Positions 10,283-17,009 of a DNA stretch of 19,905 bases are shown piece by piece. Each line of letters opens with the position of its first letter. The first letter of the stretch is position 1. Origin of the DNA: an uncultured Lautropia sp. (GTDB lineage: Bacteria > Pseudomonadota > Gammaproteobacteria > Burkholderiales > Burkholderiaceae_E); assembly GCA_938046755.1 (NCBI GenBank), contig CALIXC010000284.1, forward strand, positions 1 through 19,905. Reading direction: 5' to 3'. The notes under the pieces were generated by a model. That model saw nothing but the letters and a program-made list of their open reading frames with translations, searched no databases and had not been told where the DNA came from. The translations under genes were made by a program, and so were the position numbers.

Positions 10283-11017
10283 ATGCCTTTCACGACGGAC
10301 ATGCACGATACCTCTGCACCAAATGCGGCCACGCCCGTGCTGTTGGCCGAAGACCTGAGCTTTACCTGGCCGGGCAGCACCACGGCCTGCCTGGACATCC
10401 ACCGTCTGGCACTGAATGCCGGCGAGCACGTGCTGCTGCTGGGCCCCAGCGGCGGCGGCAAGAGTACGCTGCTGGGCCTGCTGGGCGGGGTGCTGCAGCT
10501 CACCCGGGGCCAGGTCCGATTGCTGGGACACAGTCTGTCGGACTGTGGCGCGGCCGAGCGCGACCGGCTACGGGCCGACCACATCGGCTTCATTTTCCAG
10601 CAGTTCAACCTGGTGCCGTATCTGAGCCTGGAAGACAACGTGCTGCTGCCCTGCCACTTCTCGGCCATCCGCCGCGCACGGGCCGGATCGCAGCCACGCG
10701 AGACGGCACGTCAGCTGCTGGCAGCGCTGGAGCTGCCCGAATCGGCCTGGTCACGGCCGGTGACGGGGCTATCGGTGGGCCAGCAGCAGCGGGCTGCCGT
10801 GGCACGGGCCCTGATCGGCCATCCCGAGCTGCTGATCGCCGATGAACCGACCTCGGCCCTGGACAGCCGCAACCGTGACCGACTGCTGTCGCTGCTGATG
10901 GCGCAGCTGGAAAGCAGCGGGGCGACACTGCTGGTCGTCAGCCATGACGAGCAGCTGCGACCATATTTCGGGCGCATCCTGCAGATGGACGACATCAACA
11001 CGGCGGAGGCGGCCTGA
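10283..11017 (+). CDS. LolD/MacB-type ABC transporter ATP-binding protein of the zinc-responsive cluster
   Basis: The ATPase has 244 residues with Walker A GPSGGGKST (54-62), Q-loop FIFQQFNLVPYLSLEDNV, signature LSVGQQQR (163-170), Walker B LLIADEPTSALD (183-194) and H221. The signature has Val where most ABC proteins have Gly (LSGGQ). The group works with FtsX/MacB-like permeases as mechanotransmission or extrusion machines rather than as importers. It lies between the ZrgA-like gene and the FtsX-type permease, in the same place as PA4064 in Pseudomonas. The ATG at 10283 is used; an ATG six codons on (10301) has a slightly better upstream GACGGA, so the start is uncertain by that amount. Confidence 0.93.
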   Translation: MPFTTDMHDTSAPNAATPVLLAEDLSFTWPGSTTACLDIHRLALNAGEHVLLLGPSGGGKSTLLGLLGGVLQLTRGQVRLLGHSLSDCGAAERDRLRADHIGFIFQQFNLVPYLSLEDNVLLPCHFSAIRRARAGSQPRETARQLLAALELPESAWSRPVTGLSVGQQQRAAVARALIGHPELLIADEPTSALDSRNRDRLLSLLMAQLESSGATLLVVSHDEQLRPYFGRILQMDDINTAEAA

Positions 11018-11018
11018 C

Positions 11019-12308
11019 ATGTCTGCGCTTTCCTTCACGCTGGCACGACTGGGCACGCTGGTGCGGCTGGCCTTTCGCAGCGCGGGCAACCGGCGTGTCA
11101 ATTTCTGGCTGACGCTGGTGTCGATCGCGCTGTCCACCTGCCTGCTGCTGACGGTGCAGCGCGGCCAGCAGGCCATCCACGACAGCTTCACCCGCGCGGT
11201 TTCAGGCACTGACCTGATCGTGGGGGCACGCACGAGCCCGCTGCAGCTGATGCTGTATGCGGTGTTCCGGCTGGGCGACCCCACCCACGAGATCAGCTGG
11301 GAGGCCTATGAGCGGGTGCGCCGCAACCGGCTGGTGGCCTGGACGATTCCCATCGCGCTGGGGGATTCGCACCGCGGCTTTCCGGTGCTGGGCACTGATG
11401 CCGCCTATTTCGAGCATTTCCGCTACGGGGCACGCGAACGCCTGCAACTGGCCCAGGGCAAGCCCTTCGAGCAGATCTTCGACGTGGTGCTGGGCGCCGA
11501 AGTGGCCCGCCGGCTGGGCTACCGGCTGGGAGATCGCCTGACGCTCACGCATGGCACGGGCGATGCCCCCAGCATCGAGCACGCCGACAAGCCGTTCCAG
11601 GTGAGCGGCATCCTGGCGCCCACGGGCACACCGGTGGACCGCACGCTGCACATCAGCCTGGACGCCATGACGGCCATCCACCTGAACTGGCAGGCGGGCG
11701 CCCCCATTCCGGGCATCAACATCCCGGCCGACAAGGTGAAGGCCTTCGACCTGAAGCCTGAGTTCATCACGGCCGCCCTGGTGGGGCTGAAGTCCCGTGC
11801 GGGTGTCTTCAACCTGCAGCGCGACATCAATGCTGACGAAGACGAGGCGCTGCTGGCCGTGTTGCCAGCCGTGGCGCTGAATCAGCTCTGGCGGCTGCTG
11901 GACATCGTGACCCGCACGCTGCAGGCGCTATCGGCGCTGGTGCTGGTGCTGAGCCTGTGCAACCTGGTCACCGCGCTGCTGGCCAGTCTGGAGCAGCGTC
12001 AGCGCGAGCTGGCCATCCTGCGTGCCGTGGGCGCCCGACCGCTGGACCTGCTGTTCCTGCTGGTGCAGGAAGGCATGCTGCTGACGGTAGGCGGCGCGCT
12101 GCTGGGCCATGTGCTGCTGACCGTGGGTTCGCTGCTGGCCGCACCGCTGCTGAACCAGTGGGGCATCGTCTGGCCCGTGACCCGCTTTGCCGCCGACGAG
12201 CTGTGGCTGCTGGCGCTGGTGGCCGTGGCAGGCCCCATCACGGCGCTTTGGCCTGCCTGGCGCGCCAGCCAGCGCGCACTGGCTGATGGGCTGACACCCC
12301 GGCTCTGA
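11019..12308 (+). CDS. FtsX/MacB-type ABC transporter permease of the zinc-responsive cluster
   Basis: The 429-residue protein has the MacB/LolCE layout: a first transmembrane helix after a short cytosolic lead (VNFWLTLVSIALSTCLLLTV, about 28-47), a large periplasmic domain (about 50-295), then three helices forming the FtsX domain (about 305-420) with the coupling segment LEQRQRELAILRAVGARPLDLLFLLVQEG. It follows the ATPase by one base, with GGAGG inside the end of that gene as its ribosome site, so the two are co-translated and form one complex. Position matches PA4065. Known relatives move lipoproteins, antibiotics or transmit force; no substrate can be read from sequence. A role in moving zinc or zinc-loaded ligand is inferred from operon and regulation only. 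Confidence 0.93.
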   Translation: MSALSFTLARLGTLVRLAFRSAGNRRVNFWLTLVSIALSTCLLLTVQRGQQAIHDSFTRAVSGTDLIVGARTSPLQLMLYAVFRLGDPTHEISWEAYERVRRNRLVAWTIPIALGDSHRGFPVLGTDAAYFEHFRYGARERLQLAQGKPFEQIFDVVLGAEVARRLGYRLGDRLTLTHGTGDAPSIEHADKPFQVSGILAPTGTPVDRTLHISLDAMTAIHLNWQAGAPIPGINIPADKVKAFDLKPEFITAALVGLKSRAGVFNLQRDINADEDEALLAVLPAVALNQLWRLLDIVTRTLQALSALVLVLSLCNLVTALLASLEQRQRELAILRAVGARPLDLLFLLVQEGMLLTVGGALLGHVLLTVGSLLAAPLLNQWGIVWPVTRFAADELWLLALVAVAGPITALWPAWRASQRALADGLTPRL

Positions 12309-12355
12309 ACGGCGTGCGGCTCACGCGCCGCCGCTCTCGGGTGTGGACCAGATCC

Positions 12356-12396
12356 GGACTGTCTTTTTCAAGAGCCCTCTTCTTCAAAGGCAGTCC
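12356..12396. other. Stable hairpin between the permease and the DUF3299 gene
   Basis: GGACTGTCTTT (12356-12366) pairs with AAAGGCAGTCC (12386-12396) over 11 bp (one G-U), and AAGA/TCTT inside can extend it. It lies 48 bp past the permease stop, within a 258-bp stretch that otherwise shows no gene. No U-tract follows. It could be an attenuator, an mRNA-stabilising or processing element, or a weak terminator that sets the DUF3299 level. Confidence 0.5.
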
Positions 12397-12566
12397 GCCG
12401 CTTCGCGCTTCCTGCCGAAGCGCCCGGGTCATGTATGCTGACAGACGGATCCAGACGTTGGACCGTCTTTGTCCCGCCCTGCTCACCTGCCATGCACCTG
12501 TCTGCCGATTCGATGTCCCAGTCCATCATTCATCCTGCAACCACGCCGGCAACCATACGGCAGGCG

Positions 12567-13541
12567 ATGACCCGCCCCCGGATGGCGCCGGACAACCAGG
12601 GTGACGTGAGCGGCAATGCCGCTCCCCTGGGCTGCCGAAAACCTGCAGGCTTAAGGCCTGCTCTGACTGCACTGCTGCTGGCCGCCATGATTTCACCCCT
12701 GGGAGCGTGGGCCGCAGATGGCCAACCGGCTGAAGGTACGGCCACGCCCCCGTCGGCCCGTGCAACGACCGATTCAGGGACCGGAAGCGGCGATGCCCCC
12801 AGCCCGGGCAGCCGTGGTGCCGACGGTACGGACAGCCAGGTCAGCACCGACATCCAGAACAGCCAGGGCCAGGGACGTTTCGTGCTGGGCGAGGAACTGC
12901 CCAAGGCGCGGGCCCGCAACCAGGAAGGATCCGGAGGCGCCACGGCAGAAGACAGTTCGGGCCAGAAGCAGCCCGCTACCGATGGCAGAAAACGCGCTCA
13001 TGGCGGGCAGGATCAGGGCCATGCACAGGCCAGCAACAGTGGTGCCGATGCCCAGGGCTATCGGCCGATGGACTGGGAGGTGCTGATTCCCAAGGACTGG
13101 GAGCCCCTGCGTGACTTCAAGTCGCTGAACTTCAACGGCATGTCCGACAGCGACCCGCGCGCCATTGCCGCCCTGCGCAAGCTGCAGAAGGCCTGGAAGA
13201 ACGCACCGCTCAATCCTGCCATCCAGAACGAGAAGATCGTCATCTCGGGCTTCATCGTGCCGCTGGACAGCAGCGATTCCAGCACCATCGAGGAATTCCT
13301 GCTGGTACCCTATTTCGGGGCCTGCATCCATGTGCCGCCGCCGCCTTCCAACCAGGTCATCCATGTGGTGCCCGCCCAGCCACTGAAGGGCTTCCAGATG
13401 ATGGACCCGGTCACGGTGACGGGGGATCTGAGCCCTTCCCGGATTGACACGCCCTACGGCAGTGCAGGCTACGAGATGCAGGCAAAAAGCGTGACCCCCT
13501 ACGAGGATCCGGAAGAGGCCCCCTCACCTGCCCATCCGTGA
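12567..13541 (+). CDS. DUF3299 domain protein, secreted, with long low-complexity linker
   Basis: The C-terminal ~155 residues are a DUF3299 domain, from PMDWEVLIPKDWEP to GYEMQAKSVTPYED, with its hallmarks IVISGFIVPLD and YFGACIHVPPPPSNQVIHV. This is the partner that closes zinc-responsive PA4063-PA4066-type clusters; its biochemical function is unknown to me. A hydrophobic segment (ALTALLLAAMISPLGAWA) indicates export. About 115 residues of Gly/Ser/Thr/Gln-rich, repeat-poor linker then separate it from the domain, much longer than in compact relatives. The start is uncertain: the frame is open from an ATG at 12435, with further ATGs at 12492, 12513 and 12582 and a GTG at 12606. I chose 12567 because starts further upstream would put more than 45 residues before the export signal. 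Good ribosome sites are absent at all of them. Confidence 0.82.
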   Translation: MTRPRMAPDNQGDVSGNAAPLGCRKPAGLRPALTALLLAAMISPLGAWAADGQPAEGTATPPSARATTDSGTGSGDAPSPGSRGADGTDSQVSTDIQNSQGQGRFVLGEELPKARARNQEGSGGATAEDSSGQKQPATDGRKRAHGGQDQGHAQASNSGADAQGYRPMDWEVLIPKDWEPLRDFKSLNFNGMSDSDPRAIAALRKLQKAWKNAPLNPAIQNEKIVISGFIVPLDSSDSSTIEEFLLVPYFGACIHVPPPPSNQVIHVVPAQPLKGFQMMDPVTVTGDLSPSRIDTPYGSAGYEMQAKSVTPYEDPEEAPSPAHP

Positions 13542-13553
13542 CAGGCCAGGGTT

Positions 13554-13585
13554 CGACACTGTCCGCACGGCTGGACACGGTGTCG
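13554..13585 (+). terminator. Hairpin after the DUF3299 gene, probable end of the ZrgA-type operon
   Basis: CGACACTGTCC (13554-13564) pairs with GGACA-cg-GTGTCG (13573-13585): an 11-bp stem with a 2-nt bulge and 8-nt loop, 12 bp past the stop codon. Only a short TTT follows, so it may be a Rho-assisted or partial terminator. Confidence 0.5.
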
Positions 13586-13609
13586 TCCGCCTTTCAGGTG
13601 TACCAGCTT

Positions 13610-13647
13610 TGATACGGCCGTAACCTTCACCGAAACCCTCCGTATCA
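13610..13647. repeat. 8-bp inverted repeat with 22-bp spacing upstream of the lipoprotein gene
   Basis: TGATACGG (13610-13617) and CCGTATCA (13640-13647) are perfect complements. The spacing suits either a second hairpin in the terminator region or a regulator site upstream of the gene at 13801. I found no convincing promoter in 13586-13787. Confidence 0.4.
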
Positions 13648-13800
13648 CACACCCGATAACATTCAGGGTAGAAGTGCATCTTTCCGGATCAGCAGGCACC
13701 CGGCGGGCCGCTCAAGGCGGCCACGCGTGCGTGGACCCGCGCCTGCGAGCATTCATCCGGCTGCATGCATCCAGAACCTTCCCCTCAACGGAGAATACCG

Positions 13801-14811
13801 ATGTCTGCCCCCCGCCGTCCCTCCTGTCTGATCCCGGGTGCGCTGGCCCTTTTGCTTTCCGGCTGCAGCAGCCTGTCGGAGCCCGCCCAGCAGCCGCCCC
13901 AGACCACGGGCATGAGCGTGCCAAGCCCGGCAGCCGAACGCGAGAAGGCCGAGGCCGAGCGCGAGGCGGTAGAGTATCAGACGCATGTGGCCCAGATGCG
14001 GATTGCCGGCAACTTCTGTGCCGATGAACGCAAGCTGACCGAATACGCCTATCTCTACCTGAAGCGCGAACCCCTGCCGCTGCCGCCGCGGGCGCTGTCG
14101 ATGGAGCAGGCGCGATGCGCCAGTCGCATCTTCCTGAAGGGCATCATCCCGTCGGCGGGACGCATCGTCGGCTACAAGTCCGAGCAGATGCCCATGACCG
14201 GTGAGGATGGTCAACAGAAGATGGTGGCGGTGCGCGGCAACCTGCTGGAACGGATGCTACTGCCCAACGGCGTGGCGCTGTCGGCCAGCCGCTACGCCAC
14301 CCAGCCGCGCATGGAAGCCGACATGGTGGTGGTGGTGCGCAGCGCCGCCATCCATGACGCACAGACCCCGCGCGAGGTGCTGGCCAGCCTGTCGGCCATC
14401 ATCCCGTTCATCGAGCTGCCTGACCTAGCCTACCAGGACTACGGGCAGATGAATGCTGCGGACGCCACGGTGGTCAATGCCAATGCCCGCTTCGGCGTGC
14501 TGGGCACGCCCATTCCCATCAGCGTGGACCAGGAGATGGTGGACCAGCTGGCCGAGATGACGGTGCGACTGACGGACAAGGACGGCAACGAGCTGGAAGC
14601 CGTCAAGGGCAGCAGCCTGCAGGGCAACCCGCTCAATGCCGTGCTGTGGCAGATCCAGGACCTGGAAAAGGCCGGCATCCGCCTGCACGCTGGCGACATC
14701 CTGTCACTGGGCGCCTTCGGCAAGCGCTTCACGCCCGAAGCTGGCAAGAGCTACCGGATGAGCTACGAAGGCCTGCCGGGCAACCCATCGGTCATCGTCA
14801 ATTTCCGCTGA
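13801..14811 (+). CDS. Lipoprotein with a 2-keto-4-pentenoate hydratase-like (FAH superfamily) domain
   Basis: The N-terminus is a lipoprotein signal (LALLLSGC, lipidated C22), so the protein is anchored in the envelope. A short acidic/helical linker (45-60) leads into a domain like hydratases of aromatic meta-cleavage pathways: GYK (124-126), MLLPNGVALS, MEADMVVVV (E172 and D174), the third ligand in PFIELPD (E205), NANARFGVLG, GNPLNAVLW and a terminal GDILSLGAFG with a beta hairpin. The Glu-x-Asp/Glu plus Glu metal triad appears kept, so catalysis is possible, yet these enzymes are normally cytosolic. Two Cys pairs (C73, C106) could be oxidised outside the cell. The ATG at 13801 is chosen for ACGGAGA seven bases upstream (13788-13794) and for the lipobox; the longer ORF from 13765 lacks both. 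Its end overlaps the convergent neighbour by 14 bp. Confidence 0.87.
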   Translation: MSAPRRPSCLIPGALALLLSGCSSLSEPAQQPPQTTGMSVPSPAAEREKAEAEREAVEYQTHVAQMRIAGNFCADERKLTEYAYLYLKREPLPLPPRALSMEQARCASRIFLKGIIPSAGRIVGYKSEQMPMTGEDGQQKMVAVRGNLLERMLLPNGVALSASRYATQPRMEADMVVVVRSAAIHDAQTPREVLASLSAIIPFIELPDLAYQDYGQMNAADATVVNANARFGVLGTPIPISVDQEMVDQLAEMTVRLTDKDGNELEAVKGSSLQGNPLNAVLWQIQDLEKAGIRLHAGDILSLGAFGKRFTPEAGKSYRMSYEGLPGNPSVIVNFR

Positions 14812-15271
14812 ACTTCGCCAGGCGGACATCGATGGCATCCAGATCCGCCTGAGCTTTTTCCAACTGGCGCTCGTAGTCCGCCTGCAGGCCGCGCATCTGC
14901 TCCAGCATGGCTTGATTCTTCTTCTCGTTGAAAGTCGGGTCCCCGCCGCGCGAGGCAGCCAGACGGGCCAGTGCCAGGCGATTCAGTTCCGAATCACGCT
15001 TGGCACGCAGGTGCAGCACCATGCGCTGCTGCTGACGACGCTCGACCAGCAGGGCATCATGCTCGGCATTGCCGGTGTCGGGCTTGGGATCACGCGAGAC
15101 GATGTCCTTGCCATCGCTCTCTTTCAGGGCAGTCGCGCCCTGAACCGTCGTGGCGGTCGTGGCCGTGCTGGAAGCCTTGGCCACAGGTGCGCTCTCGGCA
15201 GCCGGCTGGGTGGCGGCCCAGGTCGGCACGGAAAGCATCAGCGAGGAAAGAAGCAGGACACGTTTGATCAT
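14798..15271 (-). CDS. Small secreted coiled-coil protein, unknown function
   Basis: I do not recognise a family. The 157-residue protein has a clear Sec signal (MIKRVLLLSSLMLSVPTWA, cleavage after residue 19), a Thr/Ala-rich spacer (20-50), and a charged helical second half (72-155) rich in Glu, Arg, Gln and Leu. Heptad-like runs such as ALLVERRQQQRMVLHLRAKR and AMLEQMRGLQADYERQLEKA predict a coiled coil. There is no Cys in the mature part. GGTGAGA lies 3-9 bases before the ATG, supporting the start. The stop lies inside the 3' end of the convergent lipoprotein gene. It probably acts in the periplasm, perhaps as an adaptor or chaperone-like helical protein; that is inference from composition only. 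Confidence 0.8.
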   Translation of the reverse strand: MIKRVLLLSSLMLSVPTWAATQPAAESAPVAKASSTATTATTVQGATALKESDGKDIVSRDPKPDTGNAEHDALLVERRQQQRMVLHLRAKRDSELNRLALARLAASRGGDPTFNEKKNQAMLEQMRGLQADYERQLEKAQADLDAIDVRLAKFSGN

Positions 15272-15465
15272 GGTCTCACCGCAGTGGAAGGAATCCGCTG
15301 CGGGACGTGTCCGGGATGGACCGAGGCAGCCGAGGGTGCCCGGCCCCGTTCATGCAGGAGGCCGATCAGCCAGGGCACACGCCGTCGCGCAGGCGGCATG
15401 TGCCGAGTCTAGCGCCCGCATGTGCGACGGGATGTGCCAATTTTCTCGGACCGGCCAGGATCGCG

Positions 15466-16881
15466 TCAGCGGAAGCTGATGAGCGAGACCAGCAGGAAGA
15501 TGGGCAGCAGGAAGGTGAGCGACCAGAACAGGTAGGCGAAGAAGCTGGGCATGCGGATGCCGCGGTCTTCGGCGATGGCCTTGACCATCAGGTTGGGCGC
15601 GTTGCCGATGTAGGTGTTGGCCCCCATGAACACGGCGCCGGCCGAGACGGCCATCAGCACCGGGGCCATCTCGTTCATCAGCACCTGCGGGTTGCCGCCG
15701 GCAGTGTTGAAGAACACCAGATAGGTGGGCGCGTTGTCCAGGAAGGAGCTGAGCAGCCCGGTGGCCCAGAAGTACATGATGGGGATGGGCTCGCCATTGG
15801 CGTTGTTGACGGCATGCACGACGCTGGCAAATGCCCCGTCGGTGCCCGCCTGGAGCATGGCGATGACCGGGATGATGGTGAGGAAGATGCCGGCGAACAG
15901 CTTGGCCACTTCCTCCATGGGTGCCCAGGAGAACTGGTTGTCGGCGTGGATGGAGGCCGGGGTGATGCGCAGCGAGACGATGATGACCGCCAGCAGTCCG
16001 AGGTCACGCAGCAGGCTGGGCAGCGTGACTTCGGCGCCATAGACGTCGAACGAGATCCCGGGTTTCCAGAGCCCGCTCATCAGGACCAAGCCGACCACCA
16101 CACCCAACAGCAGGACATTGGCCCAGCCCTGCAGCCCCAGGGGCTGCGCATCCGACACGGCTTCACGGGGCAGCACACCTTCCTTGCGGTACATCCAGCT
16201 GTCGAGCAGGAAGAAGATGCCCAGCAGCAGCGCCGACACCAGCAGCATGTCCCAGAACAGATAGCGTAGGGTCCAGCTGAACTCGACGCCCTGCAGGAAG
16301 CCCAGGAAGAGCGGGGGGTCACCCAGCGGGGTGAGTAGGCCACCGATGTTGGACACCAGGAAAATGAAGAAGACGATGACGTGAGCCTGGTGGCGGCGAT
16401 TGTCGTTGGCGCGGATGAGTGGCCGGATGAGCAGCATGGAGGCACCCGTGGTGCCCATGAAGCTGGCGACGGACGTGCCCAGCGCCAGCAACCCGGTATT
16501 GAGGATGGGGCGACCGCGCAGGGTGCCACTGATGTGGATGCCGCCCGCGCAAGTGAAGAGCGCCGTGAGCAGCCGAATGAACGGGATGTACTCGCTCACG
16601 GCGGCATGCACAAGCCCATGCAGGGCGGCACCAAAGCCATGGGTGAAGGCAAACGGCAGCAGGAAGGCCAGTGCCCAGCCCGCTGCGACCTTGCCGTAGT
16701 GATGGTGCCAGAACGGGGGGGCGATGAGGGGCATCAGAGCAATGGACAGCAGGATGCCGGCAAAGGGGATGCCCCAGTACAAGGACAGACTGGCACCGTC
16801 AAGCGTCTCGGAAGAAGCCCGGGCAGGCGAGGCGAACAGGAAAAGAAGCAACAGCAGCAGACTGTTTCTGGAGGATTTCAT
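15466..16881 (-). CDS. CitMHS/NhaD-type sodium:proton antiporter family membrane protein
   Basis: The 471-residue protein has an N-terminal hydrophobic leader (SLLLLLLFLFASPARA) and about eleven further hydrophobic segments. Ion-transporter superfamily motifs are visible: MGTTGASMLLIRPLIRAN (142-159), SNIGGLLTPLGDPPLFLGF (177-195), SSFLDNAPTYLVFF (378-391) and GANTYIGNAPNLMVKAIAE (420-438). The paired NIGG/GDPP and the NAP helix breaks are typical of NhaD and related putative citrate transporters. Homologues are usually called Na+/H+ antiporters, but the CitMHS-type group also includes carboxylate carriers, so the ion is uncertain. It is divergent from the PcaB-like gene, with a TGTAAT -10-like box ~40 bp upstream of the ATG at 16881. 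Confidence 0.9.
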   Translation of the reverse strand: MKSSRNSLLLLLLFLFASPARASSETLDGASLSLYWGIPFAGILLSIALMPLIAPPFWHHHYGKVAAGWALAFLLPFAFTHGFGAALHGLVHAAVSEYIPFIRLLTALFTCAGGIHISGTLRGRPILNTGLLALGTSVASFMGTTGASMLLIRPLIRANDNRRHQAHVIVFFIFLVSNIGGLLTPLGDPPLFLGFLQGVEFSWTLRYLFWDMLLVSALLLGIFFLLDSWMYRKEGVLPREAVSDAQPLGLQGWANVLLLGVVVGLVLMSGLWKPGISFDVYGAEVTLPSLLRDLGLLAVIIVSLRITPASIHADNQFSWAPMEEVAKLFAGIFLTIIPVIAMLQAGTDGAFASVVHAVNNANGEPIPIMYFWATGLLSSFLDNAPTYLVFFNTAGGNPQVLMNEMAPVLMAVSAGAVFMGANTYIGNAPNLMVKAIAEDRGIRMPSFFAYLFWSLTFLLPIFLLVSLISFR

Positions 16882-16996
16882 GGGTGACGGTCATACCCCG
16901 ATGGAATTACACAATACACGTTGCTTGGGCATTAGCCAACACTGTCGGTTTGCCGATGACGGCAGCAATGGTATTTTGCATGGGCCCTCCCGGCCC

Positions 16997-17002
16997 TATA
17001 GT
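16997..17002 (+). promoter_or_regulatory. -10 box seven bases before the start codon of the PcaB-like gene
   Basis: TATAGT (16997-17002) matches -10 at five of six positions. The expected start site falls on or next to the ATG at 17010, predicting a leaderless mRNA. The -35 is weak (TTTTGC, 16974-16979, 17-bp spacer), and no Shine-Dalgarno is present. Confidence 0.4.
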
Positions 17003-17009
17003 CATCCCC

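Noticed and set aside
15430..15465. Sigma54-like TTGGCAC...GC element upstream of the 157-residue protein
   Set aside because: The GG-GC spacing is 11 rather than the required 10 bp, and no activator gene or site is near.
15307..16269. 320-codon plus-strand ORF opposite the antiporter
   Set aside because: His/Gln/Asp/Gly-rich shadow of a membrane protein gene that has clear transporter motifs.
16928..16938. Second Zur half-site (GCATTAGCC) in the antiporter/PcaB-like intergenic region
   Set aside because: Only one half is present, with no inverted partner at operator spacing.
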